64,000 bases of DNA from Ashinkailepas kermadecensis (Eukaryota; Arthropoda; Thecostraca; Neolepadidae): the NCBI GenBank assembly GCA_034440615.1, contig JAOTOM010004826.1, forward strand, positions 1 through 64,000, written 5' to 3'. The notes below the pieces were generated by a model that had not been told where the DNA came from, did no database searches, and was given only the letters and a program-made list of their open reading frames with translations. A program made the translations under genes and the position numbers. Positions 22,201 to 34,200 of this stretch are shown here, in pieces. Within the stretch, counting starts at the first letter, position 1; every line of letters starts with the position of its first letter.

Positions 22201-25200
22201 CATCACACTCAGCCCACCAGCCAATCAACACAACATCACAGTACTCAACACTGGATCACCAACCTACCTCGTCCATCACACTCAGCCCACTAGTCAACCA
22301 ACACAACCTCACAGTACTCAGCACTGGATCACCAACCTACCTCGTCCATCACACTCATCACACTAGTCAACCAACACAACCTCACAGTACTCAACACTGG
22401 ATCACCAACCTACCTCGTCCATCACACTCATCACACTAGTCAACCAACACAACCTCACAATACTCAACACTGGATCACCAACATACCTCGTCCATCACAC
22501 TCATCACACTAGTCAACCAACACAACCTCACAATACTCAACACTGGATCACCAACATACCTCGTCCATCACACTCAGCCCACTAGCCAACCAACACAACC
22601 TCACAGTACTCAACACTGGATCACCAACCTACCTCGTCCCAATTAGCTCTCACCTCCCCACGACCCCAGACGTAACCCTTGCATCCTCACACTCATCACA
22701 CTAGTCAACCAACACAACCTCACAATACTCAACACTGGATCACCAACCTACCTCGTCCATCACACTCATCACACTAGTCAACCAACAAAACCTCACAATA
22801 CTCAACACTGGATCACCAACATACCTCGTCCATAACACTCAGCCCCCTAGTCAACCAACACAACCTCACAGTACTCAGCACTGGATCACCAACCTACCTC
22901 GTCCATCACACTCATCACACTAGCCAACCAGCACAACCTCACAGTACTCAACACTGGATCACCAACCTACCTCGTCCATCACACTCAGCCCACTAGCCAA
23001 CCAACACAACCTCACAATACTCAACACTGGATCACCAACATACCTCGTCAATCACACTCATCACACTAGTCAACCAACACAACCTCACAATACTCAACAC
23101 TGGATCACCAACCTACCTCGTCCATCACACTCATCACACTAGTCAACCAACACAACCTCACAATACTCAACACTGGATCACCAACCTACCTCGTCCATCA
23201 CACTAGTCAACCAACACAACCTCACAATACTCAACACTGGATCACCAACATACCTCGTCCATCACACTCAGCCCACTAGCCAACCAACACAACCTCACAG
23301 TACTCAACACTGGATCACCAACCTACCTCGTCCCAATTAGCTCTCACCTCCCCACGACCCCAGACGTAACCCTTGCATCCTCACATCATCACACAAACCA
23401 ACAAACCCAAAAACCCCCATCCTTCATCCTCACACTCATCACACTAGTCAACCAACACAACCTCACAGTACTCAACACTGGATCACCAACCTACCTCGTC
23501 CTAATTAGCTCTCACCTCCCCACGACCCCAGACGTAACCCTTGCATCCTCACGCATATCTCTCTCCCTATCCTGGACATCCGATTCCGATCCTCATTTTA
23601 GCGACCACGCACCCGTAACCATTACCTTCATCCAAATCCCGACCACCGGCCCACCCAATCTCCCCTCTGGCCGATGGAACCTTAAAAAGCATCCTGGACC
23701 CCCTTCTCAGAGTCCCTAGCCGCACAAACAGCTCCCAACCCACATCTCTCACCAGAACAATTCGCCGACATTCTTCTCACTGCAGCACATCAACACATAC
23801 CACAAACAAAACCACGTCACCAACACAAACCTCGAGCGTCTCCCTGGTGGAACGACGAGTGCCGCCGGGCGATCCGCGCGAGGAACCACGCACGACACAG
23901 ATGTGAAAGACACCGCACACCGGAAACACTCACAGCATACAAACAACACGGAACACTGCAAACGAACCATCAAAAACGCCAAAAAGAACTGGAATAAATT
24001 TTGTAATCAGTTTGATAGATTCACCCCTCTCGGCGAAATTTGGACACTCCTGAAAACATTCCAGCACCCTCAAAGACCCCCAATCAAAGTCATCATACTC
24101 CGACACAACAACAACACCGCCACAGACCCACAAACAATCGCAAACATCTTCGCACACAACTACCACCTTAGGTCATCCACACTCCCGCGTACCCCCCATC
24201 TCCAATCAGACACACACGCCCACATCTTTACAACACTAGGTTTACATTCACATAATTACAACTAGCAATTGCAGAGACAGGAAACACAAGCGTAGGCCCA
24301 GACAACATACACTACTCATTTTTCAAACACCTCCCAACGCAAGCACTACACGCACTTCTCGACACATACAACACTGCCTGGACAACACATGCATACCCAC
24401 AATCTTGGCTACACGCTCTTCTTATACCTATCCCTAAACCAAACACTGACTCAACTCTATGCGACTCTTACCGCCCTATCGCGCTAACCAGCTGTTTTCA
24501 TAAACTATTCGAACGTATTGTCAAAAAACGTCTTCTCTACATCATTCAGACACAAAAAACTAATATATCCTATACAATCAGGCTTTCTTCCTAACAGATC
24601 ATGTCTAGGTAATCTCACCTACCTCATCACACACACCCAGGAAGCGGCGGCAAGGAAGCACTCCACTGTCGCCGTCTTTCTGGATTTAAAACAAGCATAT
24701 GACACCATAAACATAACAGCACTACTACAACACTTATACAACATAGACATTCAGGGCAGACTACTACACTACCTCCATTTCTACCTATTAAAACGATCAC
24801 TTCAAGTCAAAATTTGGCCCCACATTTCGGACATTAAATTCACCACAACCGGTTTGATGCAAGGATCAGTTTTTAGCCCTCTTCTCTTTATTCTCGGTCT
24901 AAATTCAGTCATCCTCGACAACTTTTCGGTCAAAATTGCACTCTATGCAGACGATATTGTATTATGAACATCACACGAAACACCAACCCAGCAACACTAC
25001 AAAACGCAGTAACAGATCTACACAACCGACTCGCCTTACTAAATATACACATCGCGCCACACAAATCCAAATGCATTCCTTTTGCCTATAGACGACACAC
25101 AGATTTACAACCACTGAAATTAGACCACACACACATACCATTTGTCACCACAGCAAAATTCTTAGGCATCACATTAGACCAACGACTCACCTTTCGGCCA

Positions 25201-28200
25201 CACATCTTAAACATCCAAAAAAACGCGCATCCAAAATAATTAACATACGAGCATTATCCGGCACAACTTGGGGATCAGATCGAAATTCATTACTGACATT
25301 ATACAAATCAATCATTAGGCCAATTATGGAATATGGATCCCCACTATTCGAAAATGCCGCTAAAACAAACCTCAAAATTCTTGACACACTGCAAAAACAA
25401 TGCCTCAAAATCGCCACCGGAGCATACATCACTTCACCTTCACTCGCACTACACATATACAACCACATACCAGTACTACAACACAGACGTACAGAAGCAC
25501 TACTCAGATACCACTACAAAACACAATTCACTAGACAACACCCATGCACCCAAGCACTAAAAATTCGCACCACACGCAGACACCAACTCATGAAGACACC
25601 ACCACTAAAAACAACAATAGGATGCTGCATTCACCAACACGCAAATAGGCTAAACATCACCCACAGCATGGTGGAAACACCAAACACCCACAACACACTT
25701 CCTCATAGACAAACCGAAACATACATACACAGACAGATAAATTCAACAACTTTTCCTACAATTCATATCACAATACCCAAATTACAATATAATTTACACA
25801 GACGGCTCAAAATCACACACACCACAGCAGACGGGCACAGCGGCGGTGCTGTACCCTAGTGCAGCACCGCCCCGTGTCATCTTGCGTGCCCGTTGCCCGA
25901 CACAGCATCCACATGCACATCAGAATTATACGCAATCTTGTCGGCTTATTCGGCTATCTACAGCACAAAAATTGAACACAACATCATAGCCACAGACGCC
26001 AAATCAACAATACAAAGCATAACACCCTACACCACATTCAAACACCCCTCATCCCCAAAATACTGCACATACATAACAAACTAAACAATCGACAACGACC
26101 ACTTCTCCTTTGGATACCATGCCACACAAACATCAAGGTAACGAACACGCAGACACCGAAGCAAACATAGCCACAACACTGCCCCTACTCACAATCCGAC
26201 TATTACCCCACCATATGCCAGGCAATCAACAAACACATACAACAAACATGTGACACAGCAATAACACAACTTCACGAAATACACCCCCAAACACGAACAC
26301 TGGCACACCATTAATCAAACACCAAATTCAAAGAACGCATACTAACACGACTACACATCGGACACACAGCACTTACACATTCATATGTCCTCCTACAGCA
26401 CCCACGACCACAATGCACAACATGTCACCGAACACTTACAATCAAACAGATATTCATCTACTGCACCAAATATACCAACCAAAGACAACATATCACTACT
26501 CTCCTCAACGACGAACATTCAGCATTACACGAACATATCTTCCACATTTTCGCTTTCACACGCATACTAGAACTGTGAAAAAAAATGAAAAAAAGATCGG
26601 GGAAAAATGATATGTTAAAAAAGAAAAACAGAAAATGAACAAAAGACACTGAAAAAATGGAAAAAAAGATACGTTCAAAAAGAAAAGAGAAGACATAACC
26701 ATCATCCCCAAAGCGCTCTGATATTCTGTTCTTGAAATGTTCAAACACCATGGCGATGGCCCGACCGCAACCCCCACTACACCCCATACCCCAACTTGGC
26801 ACCGTCCGGACTGGCAACTCTTCACTACTGCATCATCCTCGGCCTTCAACCAGTTCTACCCCTTCATCTCTACAACTCGACTCAACTCTGCTCACCTCTA
26901 CACTTCGAACTTCAAGACGACCTCAACTCTACTTCGGCACATCTCAATAAGTCGGCTTTACTATTCTCATATTCGTCTAGTTCCCCAACTATAATGTTCC
27001 TCACACCCTATCACCCCACATCTAATGCCAACACAGATACATATACACACCTACACACACAAAGAAACAGCCGACATCACCATCACGGTGACAGGCTGGC
27101 CAAATTCAACACACACACAGACACACTAACATTCTTACCACGAAAAAGAAACGCCACCTGTTGAAATATCAGATGTCACACAAGCGCCACCAGTGAAGGT
27201 CATCTACAACAAAACAGCTGATCGAGTGACGTCAAGCGCCAATCCGCAGCGCGCGCACAAACATACTGAAAACACACGGCTAAGTTTCAGCGAAACAATT
27301 ACTACAACAAACATTCTAACACTACTAAAAAGTCTACAACTCCAAACGCTGCACGGGTCGCATGACCCGTGCGATAAGGCGATAATGCGATAATGCGATA
27401 TCGTCCCGCTGCGGGTACGATAAGGCGAGATCCCCGCACGGGTCGCATGACCCGTGCGATAAGGCGATAATGCGATAATGCGATATCGTCCCGCTGCGGG
27501 TACGATAAGGCGAGATCCCCGCACGGGTCACATAACCCGTGCGATAAGGCGATAATGCGATAATGCGATAATGCGATATCGTCCCGCTGCGGGTACGATA
27601 AGGCGAGATCCCCGCACGGGTCGCATAACTCGTGCGATAAGGCGATAATGCGATAATGCGATATCGTCCCGCTGCGGGTACGATAAGGCGAGATCCCCGC
27701 AGACACATGCTCAGCACTATCTCCCCTCCCCGAGCACCGGACGGGATAATGCGATATCGTCCCGCTGCGAGTACGATAAGGCGAGATCCCCGCAGACACA
27801 TGCTCAGCACTATCTCCCCCTCCCCGAGCACCGGACGGGTTAATCACAGGATCAGCCGCCCCGAACACCGTTGACTGGACGACAGTCGGAGACAGGGCGT
27901 CATGGTCACCTCTCGCATCACGCGTACTCAGCACAGGCTCAGTCAGTCGGTCAGGCAGCCTCAGACTATGATCGCGTCATAGCCTCGCTTCCATCAAGAG
28001 CTCGGCAACTTCTAGCGGTTTGGTCAAGAGGTCCCGTAGAGTAGTGATAGAGAGGTTGTTTCGAAGAGTAGATAATTGAGGGCAGATGAAGAGAAGATGA
28101 TAGACATTTCGTTCGCCGTCGTTGCATCTCCTGCAGGTGGAGGAAGAAAGGGGACCAATTTTGTGTAGGTAGTCCTCCAGTCCAGGGTGCCATCCGCTTC

Positions 28201-31200
28201 TAAGTATTGCCAAGTCAACGCGAAGTTTTCTTGGCAGGGTCTGCTCTTCCGCATTGATGTCTGGCGGCACAGCATCCAGGAGTCACGAGTTCTCTAAGCT
28301 CGCGAATGAGTCTCGCATAAGCGTGGTGTGAATATATTTCATTGATTGTTTTACCAGAGTCTCATTATAAAGCGGCATCTGCAGCACGAATCTGTTGTAG
28401 AAGCGTGATGGGGTGCTCTTCATTCGTCTTGGAGGGTCTCCCACATCACGGAAGCAGTTTAGAGGATGGTCGGGTCGAGAGTACTTGGCCACGTTTGAGA
28501 GCTCCAATTATAGCAAGATGATTCTGCACTGGAAGCACCTTCGCTTCCCTGTGGAGGTCTAAAATGCGAGTCATCTTTGTCAAGCCCGTCGCCGCTCTAA
28601 GACAGATTTCGTGTTACCTGCATTTTCTTCATACTCGTCTCGCTAATGCAGGGTCGCCATGCATTCGAGGCGTAGTCAAAATGAGGCCCAATGAACTGCC
28701 TGTACAGATGAACTATGTCTTCTTTGGACTGCCCATCGTTATATCGACTGCCGCTCCTGAAACCGCTCTGAGTACATTATATTTCCTTCTGGCTTTGCTA
28801 TTTATTACCTCGACATGCTTACTGAAATGCATGAGGGGGTCAAACCTCACTCCCAAAGCCTTAGGATATTGATCGAGAGGCAGCTTGATGTCATTCACTG
28901 CTGAGATGTCAGGATGCTAAGAGTATTGGTGTGTGTCAGGCGTGAATAACGTCACCGTAAACTTGGCAGGGGAGGGTCGTAGTTCCAGACTCTCGAACCA
29001 CTCAACCAGAGAGTTCAAGTATCTTTGCATTCTTCTCTCAATCGTCTGCAATTGAACATCCCTTGACAGTACCACGAAGTCATCCGCATAAGACAAGACA
29101 AGTATTTCTGGTGGTGGGGGACAGCATTCGGCAACATATATGTTGAAGAGCTGGGGAGATAACACTCCTCCTTGGGGAACGCCGCTTTTAAAGACTCTGG
29201 TTCGCGACATGGCTTCACCAAATTTAATCAGGGCTTTTCGGTCTGTCAGGTAGCTACAAAGCCATCTCTTGCCATTCACATGCAGTTCGTCAATATTCAT
29301 TATCATTTCGATTAATTTACATCTTGAGACCGTGTCAAAGGGCTTTCGTCGCATCCAATGACACCGCAATGTTCCTCTCCGGCGGTTTCTTCATGTTGAA
29401 GCCTTCCAAAATGTACTCACTGATCTTTGAGAGGTGGGTGTTTGCGCTGTGGCCTTTTCGATATCCATGTTGATGTGGTTCCGGTTTGAGAAACATTGCA
29501 TTTCTATCCAGCATCAACCGTTCTAGCACCTTGTAAGAAGTGCAGAGAAGAGTAATAGGTCGGAATGAGGACGGATTGTTAGGAGACTTTCCAGGCTTCA
29601 AGATTGAGATGACTGTTCCCTTCTTCCAGATCTCAGGTATCTGATTTGTGAGCCATGAACAGTTGAAAATTTGTGTAAATAAATTCAGGGCTCTCTCTCC
29701 AAGGTGTTTCAGATGATAGATTGCAATGCCGTCTGGGCCACAGGCGCCTGTATTTCTACTTGCTCCTATTACCTTTCTTACATTAGAGACCTCAAAGGGC
29801 TTCTCGAGGCTACTATCAACTTTCACAACTTTCATTATATTAATGATCTTTCTGTTTGAGTGCACAAGCCTACCTTTACTTATATCAGCGTAATAGCTTA
29901 TGAGCTTGTCAGCAACATATTTTTTTTTGCGATGGCACTCCTTCATCCAGGCTAATTACAGGGGGCGAATTCTGGTCCGGGTCTTTTGATTTATGAATCG
30001 CTTTTATGACCCTCCAGCATTCTTTCACGCTGGTTGTTCTATCTGTGCTCGAGACAAACTCACATACATTTTCCTATTGTTGCTGTTTGACAAGCGTGTG
30101 GATGTTGCGGTTAAGCTCATTAACTTCTGCCGTGTTTGGGGGTGTCTCGGCCTTTCGGAGACTGCGCTCATCTATCAACGCTCTAATCTCTTCGGTAAAA
30201 TTTGGATTTAATTGAGGAATTTTACCTAGTACACGTGTGTGCACTAAGGGGTCATTGAGGCAAAATAGTTCGTCAAGATTCTCCTGTATGTTTACTCCTT
30301 TTCTATCTTCTTTAGAGTCAGACCAGAGTGTAGAGTGACTATTTAAGTCGCCTCCGACTAGACAACTTTCAATTTCACAGATAAATTACAGATCTGACTC
30401 GTACCCTGTGGTCCTTGGTGGCAGATACAGATTGACAATATTGAGTATTTTCTCTTGGCCAACCTTGCAGCCAATATTTCACTGTGACCATCATTTATTA
30501 TGGATTTGACGTCATCAGTAGTATTGGCTACTGTAATTTTCTCGCTGACATAGGTCGCTAGCCCTCCTCCCAACTCATCTCGATCATCCCCAAGGCACTT
30601 GTATCCGCTGATTTTTTGGGGTGGGTTTGTCTGCAGCCAGTTTGGTTTCTTGCAGCATGACTATGTCTATTTGAAGGTCTTTCACCACCCATCTAACCTC
30701 TTGTATCCTTCGACTTAATCCGTTCACATTCAGCTGCATTATTTTGAGCTCTCCATGAGGGCGAGCTGGTGGCAGGGGCGGGGGTTGGGGTGTCGGTGGC
30801 GGTGGAGCCGGGTCTGGCATTGTTGATCTAGCACAGGTTGGACATTTCCAATCACTCACACTGCGTGGGACTATGTCAAGGCCACTACATCTTCTGTGGC
30901 ATCATTTTCTGCAATAGCCACATAACAGGGAATTCTGGCCCACATTTCCATCACAGACAGCACAGGGGTAATGGCTCAGGGGTCCGGGATTTGACTCAAC
31001 ATCTCCATCGAGTAGTAGGGAACAGGGAGCTGGGACCCTGAACCCCTCCAGCGAAAAACGAGCTCCATTTGGAAGCGGCCCGAAGGCCGGGGAAATTGTG
31101 AAACTTCTTTGCAGATCTTGTAGATCCGGCCCCTCCACCGCGTGCAGGTAAAGTTCTCGTTGAGAGGGTCCTTTCAGAAGCCGTGGGCGAGCACATGGCT

Positions 31201-34200
31201 GCTCTTGAGAAAAGAAGTGTTTGATTGGCCGAGACAGCTCAATCGGGTAGAGTGTCGGATTCTTCATCGTAAGATTGTGGGTTCGAATCTCGCAACCGGC
31301 AGCATTACCGAGTCTGTCTGACCGAGTCTGCAGGCGAGCATACATGTCACTCTCTGGTGACGTCACCGGCTGCTGTGCTGTCGGCCACTGCTCGGGCGGT
31401 GCGTCAGCGGTCTGCACCGGCCGCACTGCAACCAGCTTTGCCGCTTCCTGTTTCCCGCACGCTCACTGCGCGTGCAGCAGTCCCCTCGCTGACAGCAGTT
31501 GTCGCTGGATGTGCAGCTGTCAGGTCCCCGTCCGGAGCCACCTTCACCCTTCACAAGCTGCCATTCCACGGACAGCTGCAGGATCCACCGGAACCCGCCA
31601 CAGAACATCTGCGTACTGGATCTGGGACCCACTGCGATGCTCCACCACGAAGTCGTACTGCCGGAGGTCCAGGACCCACCTGGCGAGTCGACCAGTGGGC
31701 TCTAGTAGATTCCACAGCCATTTCAGCACCTGATAGTCCGTGCACACCGTGAACTTGGTGCCAAAGACATAGAATCGAAACCTGTTGGCTGCTCGGATCA
31801 CGCCCAGCTCTTGCTCCGTTGTGTTGTACCGCTCCTCAGCGTCCGTCCACTTGCCTGATACGAAGGCAACCGCATACTCCTCTGACATAGTCCCTTGACT
31901 GAGGGTGACTCCCCATCCACGTCCACAGGCATCTGACGTGATGCGGAATGGCCAAGCAGGGTCAGCTGGTCGGACCACTGGGTGCGATGTGATGGCGTCC
32001 TGAACATCCACGAAACTCGACTCGGCTACTTCGTCCCACTTGAAGGGCTCACTGCGACGGGTGAGGTCAGTCAGGCCTGTTGCCCTCACACTGAAGCTTG
32101 GGATCAGGTGCCTGAAGTATCCGTCATGCCCACGAACCGATGAACCTCGGTCCAGCTGACAGGTCGCCTGTAGCTGGTGATCTCCTCTACATTGCTCGAT
32201 GCAGGCCTGTTGCTACCATCAGAGATGAGGTGTGGTAGAAACGTTATCTCAGATGGAGTAATCCGATACTTCACTGGGTTCAGCCGGATGCCACACTTCT
32301 TCAGACGACTAAACACTTCCTCAAGAACAAGAAACTTGGGTTGTTTCACGACGTATTTAATTGCTAGGTCATAGCGTCGCCAACCTCTCACGCCGATTGG
32401 TCGCGGGTAGACTCGGTAATGCTGCCGGTTGCGAGATTCGAACCCACAATCTTACGATGAAGAATCCGACACTCTACCCGACTGAGCTACCTCGGCCAAA
32501 CAAACACTTCTTTTCTCAAGCACAGCTATGTGCTCGCCCACGGTTTCTGAAAAGACTAGCACGGCATCCAGATACACGAGAACAGACTTCAAGAGCATGT
32601 CCTTCAGCACCTTGTTCATCATCCGTGAATACGTAGCAAGGCTGTTACACAGGCCGGAGATCAACGACTGGCAACAGTACTGGTTTTCTTCTGTCAAGAA
32701 GGCCATCTTCTATTATATTTCATCTTGATTCGAACTTGCCAGTAGTCAGCTGTTTGATCCAGCTGACTGAAGACCTTGCCTCGTAGCCAATCGATGCAAG
32801 CAGTGTTTCTATCCTGGGCATAGGACATTAATCCTTCACTGTGCTGCGATTAAACTCACCAGTCTGTACAAAAGCGGCGCAAGGTCTCGTCACAGCTGCT
32901 TCTCTTGCGCACCAGCACAATCGGACTTGCATATTTGCTTGAGCACTCTCTGATCACCTCTTGTTTTAGTATGTGCTGAACCTGGCTCGCCACGATCTCA
33001 CGAGAGCAGGAGGCACAGGATATGGCTCCTTATTTCGTGGTTCTTCTAGCAGCTTGATGCTGTGCTCCATTGAAGTCACCTGTACTAAATTGCCACCCAC
33101 TGACCAAATATCATGCTTGACCGGGACACGTCTCATCTTCTCTTCGTCTTTAGGCAACAGGTGACTGAAATTGGATTGAGGCAGCTTCTCCGGCATGTCT
33201 GGGAACAGCAGGTCGTCTTCTTCTGGCTGTTGGTCTATCAGCTGGTCTTCTACTCCGCGCAACACACTGCGACAGTCACAGGGCACTCCTCAACTGATAC
33301 TCCGAAACAGCTCAGCTGTCCAGTACCTACTGAAGTCCACTTGCACCTCGGCTGCTCTCAGGAAGTCGGTCCCCAACAGCACAGAATCACTGCCTGGAAG
33401 CACCACCAGTGCTTCCAGGATGACCTCGCCTGGTCCCTGGTACCTGCAGACAGCAATCAACTGTACCGAACACTGAGGGCCACCTGCCCCGCAGCAACCA
33501 GCTTCTTGGAGCTGGACCTCAGCTACAGTTTGCTGGTCTTCACTACTGCCTGCAAGATCAGTTATTTTACTGCCGCTATTGACTACCTCTTGAGTTCGGC
33601 AGCCGTTCACCAACACATCCAACTTGTATAATGTGCCTACCACCACTCGTCTTGTAGTTTAGAGGCGCATCGACTGCAAAGGTTATATAGCAAACCACTC
33701 GTCTTGTAGGAGCACAATTTTTTCGCTGGGTGCCCTACCATGTGGCGCTTGCAACATCTTGTATGCCACGCAGCCGCCTTATGCCCTCTCAGAGTACACT
33801 TGCTGCACACGTATTGGCAGCTTGACAGTCCCTGGCTACATGGCCCACTTTTTGGCCAGCATAGCAGCGTCTCTGGGTCGCACCAGACCTATGCTCTTTG
33901 AACTCGTCTTGCAGAACAGGACTACCCCTGCGCTGCTTGCAGCAGCATCAACTCATCAACATGGGTTAAGTTGGCCTCCAGCAGGCGCTACTTCCGTTCT
34001 ACAGGCGCTCCCTTGGTTGGTTGGTTATTGGTTTTACGACACGTCGACCGTGGAGTCATGTAGCGTCGCCAATCTCTCACGCCGATTGGTCGCGGGCGAA
34101 GAGTAGCGACAGGTGAGACTCGAACCCACAACCTTTCGATTGTAATACGAGCATCTTACCCCTAGACCACTCGTCCCCACAGGCGCTCCCTTGATCGCAT

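Larger units (their letters stand above)
21640..26640 (+). mobile_element. LINE-A, RNase H-bearing non-LTR retrotransposon (I/Jockey group), degenerate
   Basis: Domain order on the plus strand is AP endonuclease (21668 onward), reverse transcriptase (24240-25240), thumb/connection (25240-25790), RNase H (25790-26160) and a C-terminal Cys-His knuckle (26410-26470). No ORF1 precedes the endonuclease. The coding region is broken by frameshifts and by a 1.4-kb 73-bp-unit expansion inside the endonuclease. The 3' UTR is A-rich and ends without the stem-loop tail found on the other two LINEs of this kind. The C-rich, A-rich plus-strand composition differs from neighbours. Confidence 0.85.
27950..31060 (-). 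mobile_element. LINE-C, non-LTR retrotransposon with 2A-like peptide, PHD-like finger, endonuclease and RT
   Basis: On the minus strand the order is a 2A-like motif (31018-30980), a PHD-like Cys/His finger (about 30965-30836), a Pro-rich linker, AP endonuclease (30770-30200), reverse transcriptase (29950-28920), thumb (28900-28700) and a C-terminal Cys/His knuckle (about 28150-28080). No RNase H is seen. The coding region is broken by one in-frame TGA in the finger and by frameshifts near 30590, 29350 and elsewhere. The 5' end abuts Ty3/gypsy-derived sequence. Best placed in the CR1/Jockey assemblage; the exact clade needs a tree. Confidence 0.85.

Noticed and set aside
30980..31018. Integrated picorna-like virus, because of the 2A motif
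   Set aside because: The motif is followed in frame by a PHD-like finger, an AP endonuclease and a non-LTR RT, and no viral helicase, protease or capsid motifs are present.
31227..31300. Second functional tRNA gene
   Set aside because: Same reasoning: A and B boxes are present but the arms are degenerate and it continues into SINE sequence.
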